NCBI GenBank assembly: GCA_026391075.1
Contig: JAPLES010000007.1
Location: forward strand, 30,233-94,232
Direction: 5' to 3'
DNA from: Bacteroidota bacterium
Lineage (GTDB): Bacteria; Bacteroidota; Bacteroidia; Chitinophagales; LD1
DNA: 64,000 nt
Position 1 is the first letter of the stretch. Each line of letters starts with the position of its first letter. Below are positions 57,641-64,000 of this stretch, piece by piece. Both the position numbers and the translations under genes were made by a program. Under the pieces are notes generated by a model that saw nothing but the letters and a program-made list of their open reading frames with translations, searched no databases and was not told where the DNA came from.

Positions 57641-58078
57641 TTATAAAGCTTTAGGTTTTTGTGCTGAATGCGGATGCTCGGCACCTTCGTAAACAAATAA
57701 TTTCTTGAACAATTTATCGCCCAATGAACTTTTTGGAAGCATTCCTTTTACAGCATGCTCAATCAGCTTGTTTGGGTTCTTGTCAATAACCTGTTGTGGA
57801 GTAGCAAAACGCTGCCCGCCAGGGTATCCTGTAAAATGAACCAACGGACGGTCGGTCATTTTCTTTCCGGTCATTTTTACTTTTGCCGAGTTAATAACGA
57901 TAACATAATCGCCATTGTCGTTGTTTGGAGTGAAAGTAGCTTTGTGTTTACCGCGTAATACCGATGCTATTCTCGAAGTCATTCTGCCAAGAGTTGCTCC
58001 GTCTGCATCTACGATAAACCATTCGCGTTTCAAATCTTTTTCAGCCACAGTGCGTGTGCTATAACTGCGTGATTTCAT
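57641..58078 (-). CDS. rplM: 50S ribosomal protein uL13
   Basis: L13, 145 aa, an early assembly protein of the large subunit. WFIVDADGATLGRMTSRIAS and AVKGMLPKSSLGDKLFKKL are family segments. First gene of rplM-rpsI-rpsB-tsf; a consensus promoter lies 47 bp upstream of its ATG. Confidence 0.98.
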   Translation of the reverse strand: MKSRSYSTRTVAEKDLKREWFIVDADGATLGRMTSRIASVLRGKHKATFTPNNDNGDYVIVINSAKVKMTGKKMTDRPLVHFTGYPGGQRFATPQQVIDKNPNKLIEHAVKGMLPKSSLGDKLFKKLFVYEGAEHPHSAQKPKAL

Positions 58079-58393
58079 TGTTGAATAGTTTAATTTTAAT
58101 GATTACCTTTTTTAAAAGGGAGCGCAAAAGTAAAATCGGCATTCAGGTTTCCAAACATTTTGCCACATAAATTTTCGAGCACCCTTGTAATACGCTGGAA
58201 AACAGGTGAACAAAAGTATTCCTTTAAAAATGCTTGGTGATTAAATGACAATAAAATGCATTAAGAATGATAACCGATAATATGATCACGAATAGCTGCA
58301 ACGACAAATTCCCAAATTTCTGCTTTTCTTACTTATTAACTTTGTATTTGTAATTCCATTTCTACATTTTTTCCAACTAAAAAATAAACAATT
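58079..58393. other. Divergent intergenic region between rplM and the secreted protein gene
   Basis: 315 bp, AT-rich. It holds the rplM promoter on the minus strand and TAACTTTG (58337-58344), a candidate -7 box without a clear -33 box, for the plus-strand gene at 58394. No repeat or small gene was seen. Confidence 0.55.
58125..58155 (-). promoter_or_regulatory. Promoter of rplM-rpsI-rpsB-tsf
   Basis: TTTG (58155-58152), exactly 19 nt, TACTTTTG (58132-58125). It is a perfect Bacteroidota consensus and closely resembles the rpsL promoter. Confidence 0.8.
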
Positions 58394-58933
58394 ATGAAAA
58401 ACGTATTGCTCACAATCTCCATCCTCGTTATGGCTTCGTCTTTAGTATCTGCTCAGGTACCTGAATTTAAAAACACAATTATGGTTGTAAAGTCTGATGG
58501 AACTTTAGACAAAACCGAAAAACAAACTGCTACTTTGAAAAACAAAGGTGGAAACAGAGGTGGCGGATGGGGCTACAGTTTCGGTGCTTCTGGTGATATG
58601 GAATATATCACATTACAAGGTTTAAAATCACCTGTTCGCTTAGCTTCAGGTACCACGTTTATTGTAAAACTAACCGATGCAGAAACCGATCCTGAATCAG
58701 CTTTCTACTTAACCGAAGTAGTTGTTGCTAAAAACACACGTGAAATTTATACTAAGAAAGATTCTGGTCGTTCCGTAAAAGAAAAGTAGGTGAAACTTAC
58801 TTACGAAAAAGTTGAACCAGGTGTTTATAAAATTAAAACTGATGCTTTGAAACCGGCAACTGAATATGGTTTTGTTCCGGTTGGTCAAGCTGCAAAAGGA
58901 GAATCTATCGTTTTCCTTTTTGGAACTAACTAA
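58394..58933 (+). pseudogene. Secreted protein gene interrupted by an amber codon
   Basis: An ORF of 131 codons with signal peptide MKNVLLTISILVMASSLVSA ends at TAG (58787-58789). The same frame continues without a break to TAA at 58931-58933: GTG AAA CTT and on to FLFGTN, 180 codons in all. The tail (YEKVEPGVYKIKTDALKPAT, GFVPVGQAA) looks like natural protein and belongs to the same domain as the front part (LTDAETDPESAFYLTEVVV). I infer a recent nonsense mutation, a sequencing error, or read-through. Family and function are not recognised. Confidence 0.7.
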
Positions 58934-58954
58934 TCTTCCTTAACCTCTTTTTTG

Positions 58955-58987
58955 CAAACCCCGCTTCAGCAATGTAGCGGGGTTTGT
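58955..58987 (+). terminator. Terminator after the interrupted gene
   Basis: CAAACCCCGCT, loop TCAGCAATGT, AGCGGGGTTTG. It lies 22 bp after the far stop codon (TAA at 58931), which supports the longer gene as the original unit. Confidence 0.75.
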
Positions 58988-59079
58988 TATTTAAAACCCA
59001 TATCCTTCAAATTTTATCACCTTTGTAAAATATTCTTTTTGTCAGCGCGTCTTACTCTTATACCCTGAAAAAAAGAAGT

Positions 59080-59667
59080 ATGGTAACTACCTTAAGCATT
59101 TCAATGGCCGACATTCAGAATGATTCAATTCGCGAAGCTGTAAACAAGGAAAGCAGACGTTTGCTTGAGTTTATACGGAAGCGTGTTCCTACACAGGAAG
59201 ATGCGGAAGATGTTCTTCAGGATGTTTTTTATGAGTTGATAAACACTTACCGTTTGATGAAACCTGTAGAGCAATTAGCTTCATGGATGTTTACAGTGGC
59301 GCGCAATAAAATTACTGACCGCTATCGTAAAAAGAAACCTACTTTACTAGAAGATCACTTTGCCATTCGTGCTGGCGATGATGGAGATCGTTTAGATATT
59401 TCAGATTTTTTGCCGTCAAACACCAACTCGCCAGATACAGACATGATGCGAGAAGCAATTATGACGAGTCTTGTGAATGCCTTAGATGAACTACCTAAAG
59501 AACAGCGCGATGTATTTGTTATGCATGAAGTAGAAGACAAAAGCTTTCAGGAAATTTCGGAAATAACCGGAGCGAACGTGAATACACTTTTATCACGCAA
59601 AAGATATGCAGTGCTGTTTCTACGCGAACGAATGCAGAATTTATATGACGACTTGTTGACGAGCTAA
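59080..59667 (+). CDS. ECF-type RNA polymerase sigma factor
   Basis: 195 aa sigma-70 family protein. Region 2 (FIRKRVPTQEDAEDVLQDVFYELI and ASWMFTVARNKITDRYRKKK) and region 4 (ALDELPKEQRDVFVMHEVEDKSFQEISEITGANV) are clear. It is an extracytoplasmic-function sigma with a long linker containing IRAGDDGDRLDIS. No anti-sigma gene of the usual FecR type is present; the small membrane protein behind may play that part, but the sequence gives no direct sign. A palindromic repeat CCTGCCTGCCGGTAGGCTGG follows its stop. Confidence 0.9.
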   Translation: MVTTLSISMADIQNDSIREAVNKESRRLLEFIRKRVPTQEDAEDVLQDVFYELINTYRLMKPVEQLASWMFTVARNKITDRYRKKKPTLLEDHFAIRAGDDGDRLDISDFLPSNTNSPDTDMMREAIMTSLVNALDELPKEQRDVFVMHEVEDKSFQEISEITGANVNTLLSRKRYAVLFLRERMQNLYDDLLTS

Positions 59668-59700
59668 ACCTGCCTGCCGGTAGGCTGGCTTTGAACCTGT
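59668..59700. repeat. CCTGCCTGCCGG palindrome after the sigma factor
   Basis: CCTGCCTGCCGGTAGGCTGG is a GC-rich imperfect palindrome beginning 3 nt after the stop codon. It is transcribed with the sigma factor and may be another short dispersed repeat; I see no second copy in this window. Confidence 0.5.
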
Positions 59701-59755
59701 GAAGCATTCATCATCGTTATGAATTGGACTTATTAAAAACACTAAAACATTATTT

Positions 59756-60085
59756 ATGAAATGGATTTTACGCGGACTCGGAATTTGTGCAGTCGTTGTA
59801 TTGGCTTTCTTTTTATTTGGCTACGTAACCATGTATTTGTGGAACTGGCTAATCGTTTACCTGTTTCATCTTCCTGCTATTGATTTTAAAATGGCAATCG
59901 GCTTAGTCGTGCTTTCCAAGCTTTTATTCGGTGGAATAAAAATGAACCACAGTGGTGGTGGATGGGGTAAGCGCAAAATGTGGAAAGCGAAATGGGAAAG
60001 CATGAGCGAAGAAGACCGCAATAAATTTCAAAGCGAATTTGCAGAACGTTGCAAAATGAAATGGGGCAAAAAAATGGATTGTTGA
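59756..60085 (+). CDS. Small membrane protein with charged tail
   Basis: 109 aa. Two hydrophobic helices (ICAVVVLAFFLFGYVTMYLW and a second from about 45 to 60, AIGLVVLSKLLFGG), then a cytoplasmic-looking tail with Trp, Lys and Gly: WGKRKMWKAKWESMSEEDRNK and a last CKMKWGKKMDC with two Cys. The family is not recognised; the tail could bind metals. It lies 88 bp behind the sigma factor gene and is followed by a strong terminator, so the two probably form a unit. Confidence 0.7.
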   Translation: MKWILRGLGICAVVVLAFFLFGYVTMYLWNWLIVYLFHLPAIDFKMAIGLVVLSKLLFGGIKMNHSGGGWGKRKMWKAKWESMSEEDRNKFQSEFAERCKMKWGKKMDC

Positions 60086-60103
60086 AATAACGGATGATTG
60101 TAT

Positions 60104-60152
60104 AAAACACAAGAGGCATTCTTCTTTCGAAGAATGCCTCTTGTGTTTTTTT
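60104..60152. terminator. Strong Rho-independent terminator
   Basis: AAAACACAAGAGGCATTCTT, loop CTTTCG, AAGAATGCCTCTTGTGTTTT: a perfect 20 bp stem with a T run after it. It stops the sigma factor/membrane protein transcript and may also stop the P450 transcript. Confidence 0.9.
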
Positions 60153-60176
60153 GCGTAATGGTGATTCATTGCACTT

Positions 60177-60213
60177 CATTTTCAAATTCTCACATTTTCG
60201 AATTTCCGAATTG
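60177..60213 (-). repeat. Octamer-word repeat after the P450 gene
   Basis: Plus-strand words TTTTCAAA, TTCTCACA, TTTTCGAA, TTTCCGAA. The word TTCTCACA is in the same second position as in the left arm of four-helix cassette 1 read in the same sense. It ends 4 nt from the P450 stop codon. Confidence 0.8.
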
Positions 60214-60217
60214 GCAG

Positions 60218-61585
60218 TTAACGCTTTTCTACCTTCATCATCATTCCATACTTAGGTCGTAGCGTAATCAACGGTTCGGGTTCAACAGGAAAATTTTCTT
60301 TCAACCGAAACTTGTATTTGCGATACATCAGTATCAGAATAATCTGCATTTCCATAATTGCAAAATTGTTTCCTATGCAAAGGCGCGGACCTCCGCCAAA
60401 CGGAAAGTAAACGTAACGGTCAATATTGTTTTTCAGTTCAGGAGCAAAGCGCTCGGGTTTAAACTTCAACGGCTCATCCCAATACTTTTCACTGTGATGG
60501 AAATACCAAATTGGCATTAAGACATTGGTCATTTTTTTAATCCTGTATCCACCAATTTCATCTTCTTCGGTATTTCTCCTGCCCACAATCCATGCCGGTG
60601 GAAACAAACGCATACTCTCATCAATTACCTGGCGCACATATTGAAAACCAAGAACATTTTGGAAGTTGAGTTCAACTCCTGCATCTAACTTCTCGTCAAT
60701 TTCCTTAATCATCTTTGCTTCAGCTTCTGGGTTCTGCGAGAGCAAATAAAGCGTCCATGCCATTGCGTTAGCAGTAGTTTCATTACCCGCAATAAAAATG
60801 GTCATTACTTCATCGCGAAGTTGTTTGTTATCCATCGCTTCGCCTGTTTCTTCGTCCCGCGCATCAAGCAACATCGAAAGCAAATCGCTTTTCGAAATAC
60901 CTTCCTTTCGTCTCTTATCAATAATGTCGAAAATGATTTTGTCGAGAATCTTTATCGCCTTGCGCTCCTTCACATTTGCTGGAGTCGGAAACAGCGGTGG
61001 AAAGCGAATAGGGGCATTCAACTTATCTGTTGCATACTGATTCAACAACGTAATCTGACGGCTTATTAGGTCAGCTTTATCCTCAACGCCATTACTAAAA
61101 ATAGCTTCCGAAATAATTTCCAAAGTGAGGTTGGTCATTTGCGGTGCCACATCATAGTACTCCCCGCTCTCCGCTTTCGACTTCATGCTATCTACTTCAT
61201 TCTGTGCTCGTCTCACCATCATAGCGGTAAGGTCAGCCAGTTTCTGCTTATGAAACGCAAGTTGTGCTAATCTGCGTTGCTTCTTCCAAAACTCTCCTTC
61301 GCTGGTAAGCAATCCATTACCCAATAAAAGTTTGAGCATATCATAAGCCAGACTCTTTTGATAGTTCTTGTTGTTGTCAACCAGAACATATTTAGCGTAT
61401 TCAGGTTTGGCAGCTATTACCAAGCGTGTTAGTGGGAGAGAGAGAGAAAAAATCTCTCCATACTTTGCAATTAAATCGGGCATTACCATATGTGCGTTCT
61501 CGCGCAGTAAATAGCCACTACCAAACAGCCAGTGCTTTTCCTTAGGAAATGGCGGGACAGTTTTTTTTGCTTCTAAAGTTTCCAT
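60218..61585 (-). CDS. Cytochrome P450
   Basis: Heme monooxygenase, 455 aa. The Cys ligand lies in FPFGGGPRLCIGNNFA, the ExxR motif in VIDESMRLFPPAW, and the I-helix oxygen-binding AGNETTANAM is present. It is CYP102/CYP4-like in length but has no reductase domain, so it needs separate electron donors. Substrate is unknown. No ferredoxin or reductase gene is adjacent. Confidence 0.93.
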   Translation of the reverse strand: METLEAKKTVPPFPKEKHWLFGSGYLLRENAHMVMPDLIAKYGEIFSLSLPLTRLVIAAKPEYAKYVLVDNNKNYQKSLAYDMLKLLLGNGLLTSEGEFWKKQRRLAQLAFHKQKLADLTAMMVRRAQNEVDSMKSKAESGEYYDVAPQMTNLTLEIISEAIFSNGVEDKADLISRQITLLNQYATDKLNAPIRFPPLFPTPANVKERKAIKILDKIIFDIIDKRRKEGISKSDLLSMLLDARDEETGEAMDNKQLRDEVMTIFIAGNETTANAMAWTLYLLSQNPEAEAKMIKEIDEKLDAGVELNFQNVLGFQYVRQVIDESMRLFPPAWIVGRRNTEEDEIGGYRIKKMTNVLMPIWYFHHSEKYWDEPLKFKPERFAPELKNNIDRYVYFPFGGGPRLCIGNNFAIMEMQIILILMYRKYKFRLKENFPVEPEPLITLRPKYGMMMKVEKR

Positions 61586-61662
61586 ATAATTTCTCTTTCT
61601 GTTTTACTGAGTGTAAAGATGCTTATAAATCTTTCAAGAGAGTTATCTTAATTACAGAAATA

Positions 61663-61694
61663 AAAAAACCCATTCATTGCTGAATGGGTTTTCA
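61663..61694 (-). terminator. Terminator of the rpsK-rpsD-rpoA-rplQ operon
   Basis: AAAACCCATTCA, loop TTGC, TGAATGGGTTTT. It is followed by T/A-rich sequence on the minus strand (ATTTCTG) and lies 15 bp after rplQ. Confidence 0.85.
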
Positions 61695-61708
61695 TTTTAT
61701 CCTTTGGC

Positions 61709-62191
61709 TTATTCTTCAGCCGGTTTCTCTTCTGTAGTTTTCTTAGCAGTAGCTTTTTTAGTTGTTCCTGCTCTTCTTGTTTTCTTCTTCGGCTCTGCAG
61801 TTTTACCGGCATTTTTATTTTGAGTATAGAGGTCGTTGAAATCTACCAACTCAATCATTGCCATTTCAGCAGAATCACCAGCACGGAAACCAGTCTTGAT
61901 AACGCGTGTGTAACCACCCGGGCGGTTGCCTACTTTACCACCTACTGTTCCAAACAATTCAGTAATGCTTTCTTTATCGCGAAGTAAACTGAACACCAAT
62001 CTGCGATTGTGTGTAGTGTTTTCTTTGCTACGAGAAATAATCGGTTCAACATAGCCTCTCAAAGCTTTCGCTTTAGCAAGGGTAGTGAAGATTCTCTTGT
62101 GCTGAATCAATGAAATAGCCAAGTTCATCATCAACGCGTGACGATGTGCTGTCTTTCTGCCTAAGTTATTTACCTTATCTCCGTGTCTCAT
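61709..62191 (-). CDS. rplQ: 50S ribosomal protein bL17
   Basis: L17, 160 aa. [20 protein letters not shown] opens the protein as in all L17 proteins. The last 35 residues are an Ala/Lys/Thr/Glu-rich extension ([16 protein letters not shown]), longer than E. coli L17 (127 aa) and common in Bacteroidota. It closes the alpha operon. Confidence 0.97.
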   Translation of the reverse strand: MRHGDKVNNLGRKTAHRHALMMNLAISLIQHKRIFTTLAKAKALRGYVEPIISRSKENTTHNRRLVFSLLRDKESITELFGTVGGKVGNRPGGYTRVIKTGFRAGDSAEMAMIELVDFNDLYTQNKNAGKTAEPKKKTRRAGTTKKATAKKTTEEKPAEE

Positions 62192-62226
62192 TGCTTTATA
62201 TTTTTAATACTAATTACTACTGCTAT

Positions 62227-63213
62227 TTATTGCTCGTCTAATTTGAACTTAGCTAAGTCCATTCCAAAGCCCAATCCCTTTTCAATCAACAACGCTTCAA
62301 TTTCCACCAATGATTTCTTACCAAAGTTGCGGAATTTCAAAAGGTCGTTTGTGTTGAACTGAACCAACATTTCCAACGAATCGATTTTTGCTGCTTTCAA
62401 GCAATTGAATGCACGAACCGAAAGGTCTAAATCTTCCAATGGCGTTTTCAAAAGTTTGCGCATGTGCAATACGTGCTCGTCAACCATTTCAGTTTCACCT
62501 GATGATGGAGTATCAAAAGAAATATGCTCATCTGTAATCAACATCAAGTGCTGAATCAAAATGCGTGATGCATCTTTCACCGCTTCTTCCGGATGAATAG
62601 TTCCATCAGTAGAAACTTCTAAAACTAATTTTTCGAAGTCAACGCGTTGTTCAACGCGAAAAGGTTCAACAGAATATTTTACGTTTTTGATAGGCGTGTA
62701 AATAGCATCAATTGGAATGTATCCAATTGCATGTTCTTTTGAGTTTTCGTCAGCAGCTACGTATCCGCGACCTTTGCTTATAGTCAATTCAATTTCCAAA
62801 TTTACGTGACCTTCCATATTGCACAAAACCAATTCAGGATTCATTACCTGATAAACGTTAGTATGCTTTTCAATATGCTCAGCCTTAAATTGCGGTTGAT
62901 TCTTCAACGCTATATAAATTTTGTCAGCAGCTGTTTCATCATCCATCACCTTCTTCAAACGAACTTGCTTCAAGTTAAGCACTAATTCAGTTACATCTTC
63001 CAACACACCCTTGATGGTAGAAAACTCATGGTCAATTCCCGAAATTTTAATACCGCTGATAGCATAACCTTCAAGCGATGAAAGAAGAACTCTGCGAAGT
63101 GCATTACCTACAGTTACTCCAAAGCCGGGTTCGAGGGGTTTAAATTCAAAAGTGCCTTCGAAATCAGTTGCTTTTTGAAGAGTAATCTTATCGGGTTTTT
63201 GAAAAGTAAGCAT
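62227..63213 (-). CDS. rpoA: RNA polymerase alpha subunit
   Basis: Alpha subunit, 328 aa. N-terminal domain FKPLEPGFGVTVGNALRRVL and LSSLEGYAI; C-terminal alphaCTD with LDLSVRAFNCLKAAKI and LLKFRNFGKKSLVEIEALL. It assembles the polymerase and contacts UP elements. Placed between rpsD and rplQ as in other bacteria. Confidence 0.98.
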   Translation of the reverse strand: MLTFQKPDKITLQKATDFEGTFEFKPLEPGFGVTVGNALRRVLLSSLEGYAISGIKISGIDHEFSTIKGVLEDVTELVLNLKQVRLKKVMDDETAADKIYIALKNQPQFKAEHIEKHTNVYQVMNPELVLCNMEGHVNLEIELTISKGRGYVAADENSKEHAIGYIPIDAIYTPIKNVKYSVEPFRVEQRVDFEKLVLEVSTDGTIHPEEAVKDASRILIQHLMLITDEHISFDTPSSGETEMVDEHVLHMRKLLKTPLEDLDLSVRAFNCLKAAKIDSLEMLVQFNTNDLLKFRNFGKKSLVEIEALLIEKGLGFGMDLAKFKLDEQ

Positions 63214-63285
63214 GTATAGTTGTTTTAGATTTTTGAAATGAATATTTTAAAACGGCTTTGCCGAAAACGAATTCGGCAAAGTTTA

Positions 63286-63891
63286 TTACTTAGAATACAA
63301 CTCGACAATCAACTGCTCGTTGATGTTCTCCGGTATATTTTCTCTTTCCGGAAAATCAACAAAGGTTCCTTCTACATTTTTTTCATCTACTACTAACCAG
63401 TTGAATCTCTTTCCTTGTCTGCCAATAGAATCCTGCACTACAGTCAGGTTCTTTGAACGCTCACGTAAACCTACTTTATCGCCTGCTTTCAACGTGAAAG
63501 ATGGAACACCTACTACATCACCATTTACTGTAACGTGGTTGTGAATTACTAACTGACGAGCCTGTGCACGTGAAGCAGCAAAGCCCAAGCGGTAAAGCGT
63601 ATTATCTAATCTCGCTTCCAAAAGTTTCAACAGGTTTTCACCGGTAACACCTTTTTTTCGTGCTGCTTTTTCAAACAAATTTCTGAACTGGCGCTCAAGC
63701 AAACCATAAGTATATTTTGCCTTTTGCTTTTCCTGCAACTGAACCGAATATTCCGATGCAGTCTTTCTCTTCTTAGCCATTCCGTGTTGTCCCGGTGGAT
63801 AGCTTCTCTTATCGAAATATTTATCGGGTCCGAAAATAGCTTCGCCAAACTTGCGGGAAATTCTTGTTGTAGGTCCTGTATATCTTGCCAT
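63286..63891 (-). CDS. rpsD: 30S ribosomal protein uS4
   Basis: S4, 201 aa. [20 protein letters not shown] is the start; the S4 RNA-binding domain includes [22 protein letters not shown] and [11 protein letters not shown]. Between rpsK and rpoA in the alpha operon. Confidence 0.98.
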   Translation of the reverse strand: MARYTGPTTRISRKFGEAIFGPDKYFDKRSYPPGQHGMAKKRKTASEYSVQLQEKQKAKYTYGLLERQFRNLFEKAARKKGVTGENLLKLLEARLDNTLYRLGFAASRAQARQLVIHNHVTVNGDVVGVPSFTLKAGDKVGLRERSKNLTVVQDSIGRQGKRFNWLVVDEKNVEGTFVDFPERENIPENINEQLIVELYSK

Positions 63892-63928
63892 AACTTATTC
63901 TTCTTAGTTTCTTGTTTCGTAATTTTGA

Positions 63929-64000
63929 CTACACTCTTCTTTTCTTCGGTGGACGACAACCGTTGTGAGGAATTGGAGTAGTATCATTAATAATAGTTAC
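63929..64000 (-). CDS. rpsK: 30S ribosomal protein uS11, C-terminal end (cut by window edge)
   Basis: The last 23 residues of S11 are read on the minus strand: VTIINDTTPIPHNGCRPP and then KKRRV before TAG. The pattern DxTPIPHNGCRPPKKRRV is diagnostic. It is 37 bp upstream of rpsD in the conserved order; the rest lies outside the window and the ORF track does not list it. Confidence 0.95.
   Translation of the reverse strand, partial: VTIINDTTPIPHNGCRPPKKRRV

Overview
The window looks like the chromosome of a free-living or metagenome-derived Bacteroidota bacterium, most likely of the Chitinophagales/Saprospirales type. The evidence is two secreted proteins with type IX secretion (T9SS) C-terminal sorting domains, promoters of the Bacteroidota form TTTG-N18/19-TAnnTTTG, few Shine-Dalgarno sequences, fused alpha/beta E1 dehydrogenase, PnuC/NadR-type NAD salvage, and ribosomal operons typical of the phylum. 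The base composition is moderately AT-rich. No tRNA, rRNA, CRISPR array, prophage or intact transposase was recognised.

Layout. 1-1316: str operon (rpsL-rpsG-fusA, minus strand; fusA cut by the window edge). 1543-9711: plus-strand run with LD-carboxypeptidase, pnuC, a NadR-like kinase, a TPR histidine kinase, a sugar nucleotidyltransferase, a four-helix-bundle gene, a nitronate monooxygenase-like gene, pyrH, a second four-helix-bundle gene and frr. 9825-14158: minus-strand radical SAM/SPASM, fabD, folE, PTPS/QueD and thiolase. 14159-16858: lipoprotein, an orphan 'METGHAKNV' gene and repeat-rich intergenic DNA. 16859-25890: aminotransferase, heptose-type PfkB kinase, MacB-like permease, queA, xerC, rpsU, acyl-CoA dehydrogenase, apt and a secreted putative transglutaminase-like protein. 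25983-34165: a tightly packed glycan operon (SGNH protein, two paralogous glycosyltransferases, UDP-sugar dehydrogenase, TMTC-like membrane/TPR protein, GT8-like enzyme). 34166-43125: minus-strand acyl-CoA and keto-acid genes (PECR-like SDR, BKACE, enoyl-CoA hydratase, B12/radical SAM, DUF1761, AAA/DUF4143, fused E1). 43270-55031: T9SS esterase, TPR adenylate cyclase, beta-lactamase-fold hydrolase, a UPF0175/DUF3368 toxin-antitoxin pair with a broken toxin, a flippase, a T9SS beta-propeller protein, a DUF4258/YgiT pair and a secreted collagen-like protein. 55321-58078: rplM-rpsI-rpsB-tsf. 58394-61585: secreted protein interrupted by an amber codon, ECF sigma factor, small membrane protein, cytochrome P450. 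61709-64000: rpsK(partial)-rpsD-rpoA-rplQ.

The most unusual content is a set of short repeat systems unrelated to any transposase in the window. (1) GC-rich palindromes occur between genes and also in frame inside at least five unrelated genes; three copies use the same reading frame and encode variants of the peptide LSQTLSEGEGL. (2) A second palindrome family (TTGTTTCATCCCG...CGGGA) is repeatedly found inside the tip of the first kind, which suggests sequential, targeted insertion. (3) 'Word' repeats are built from phased 7-9 nt words such as TTCGCTAA, TTCTCACA and TTTTCGAA. They form inverted repeats around both four-helix-bundle (23S rRNA intervening-sequence-protein family) genes, recur at other gene ends, and in one case are translated as the linker of the fused E1 enzyme. 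One four-helix cassette splits the normally adjacent pyrH-frr pair. These cassettes look like rRNA intervening-sequence elements placed between protein genes, and they are the best candidate here for an undescribed system.
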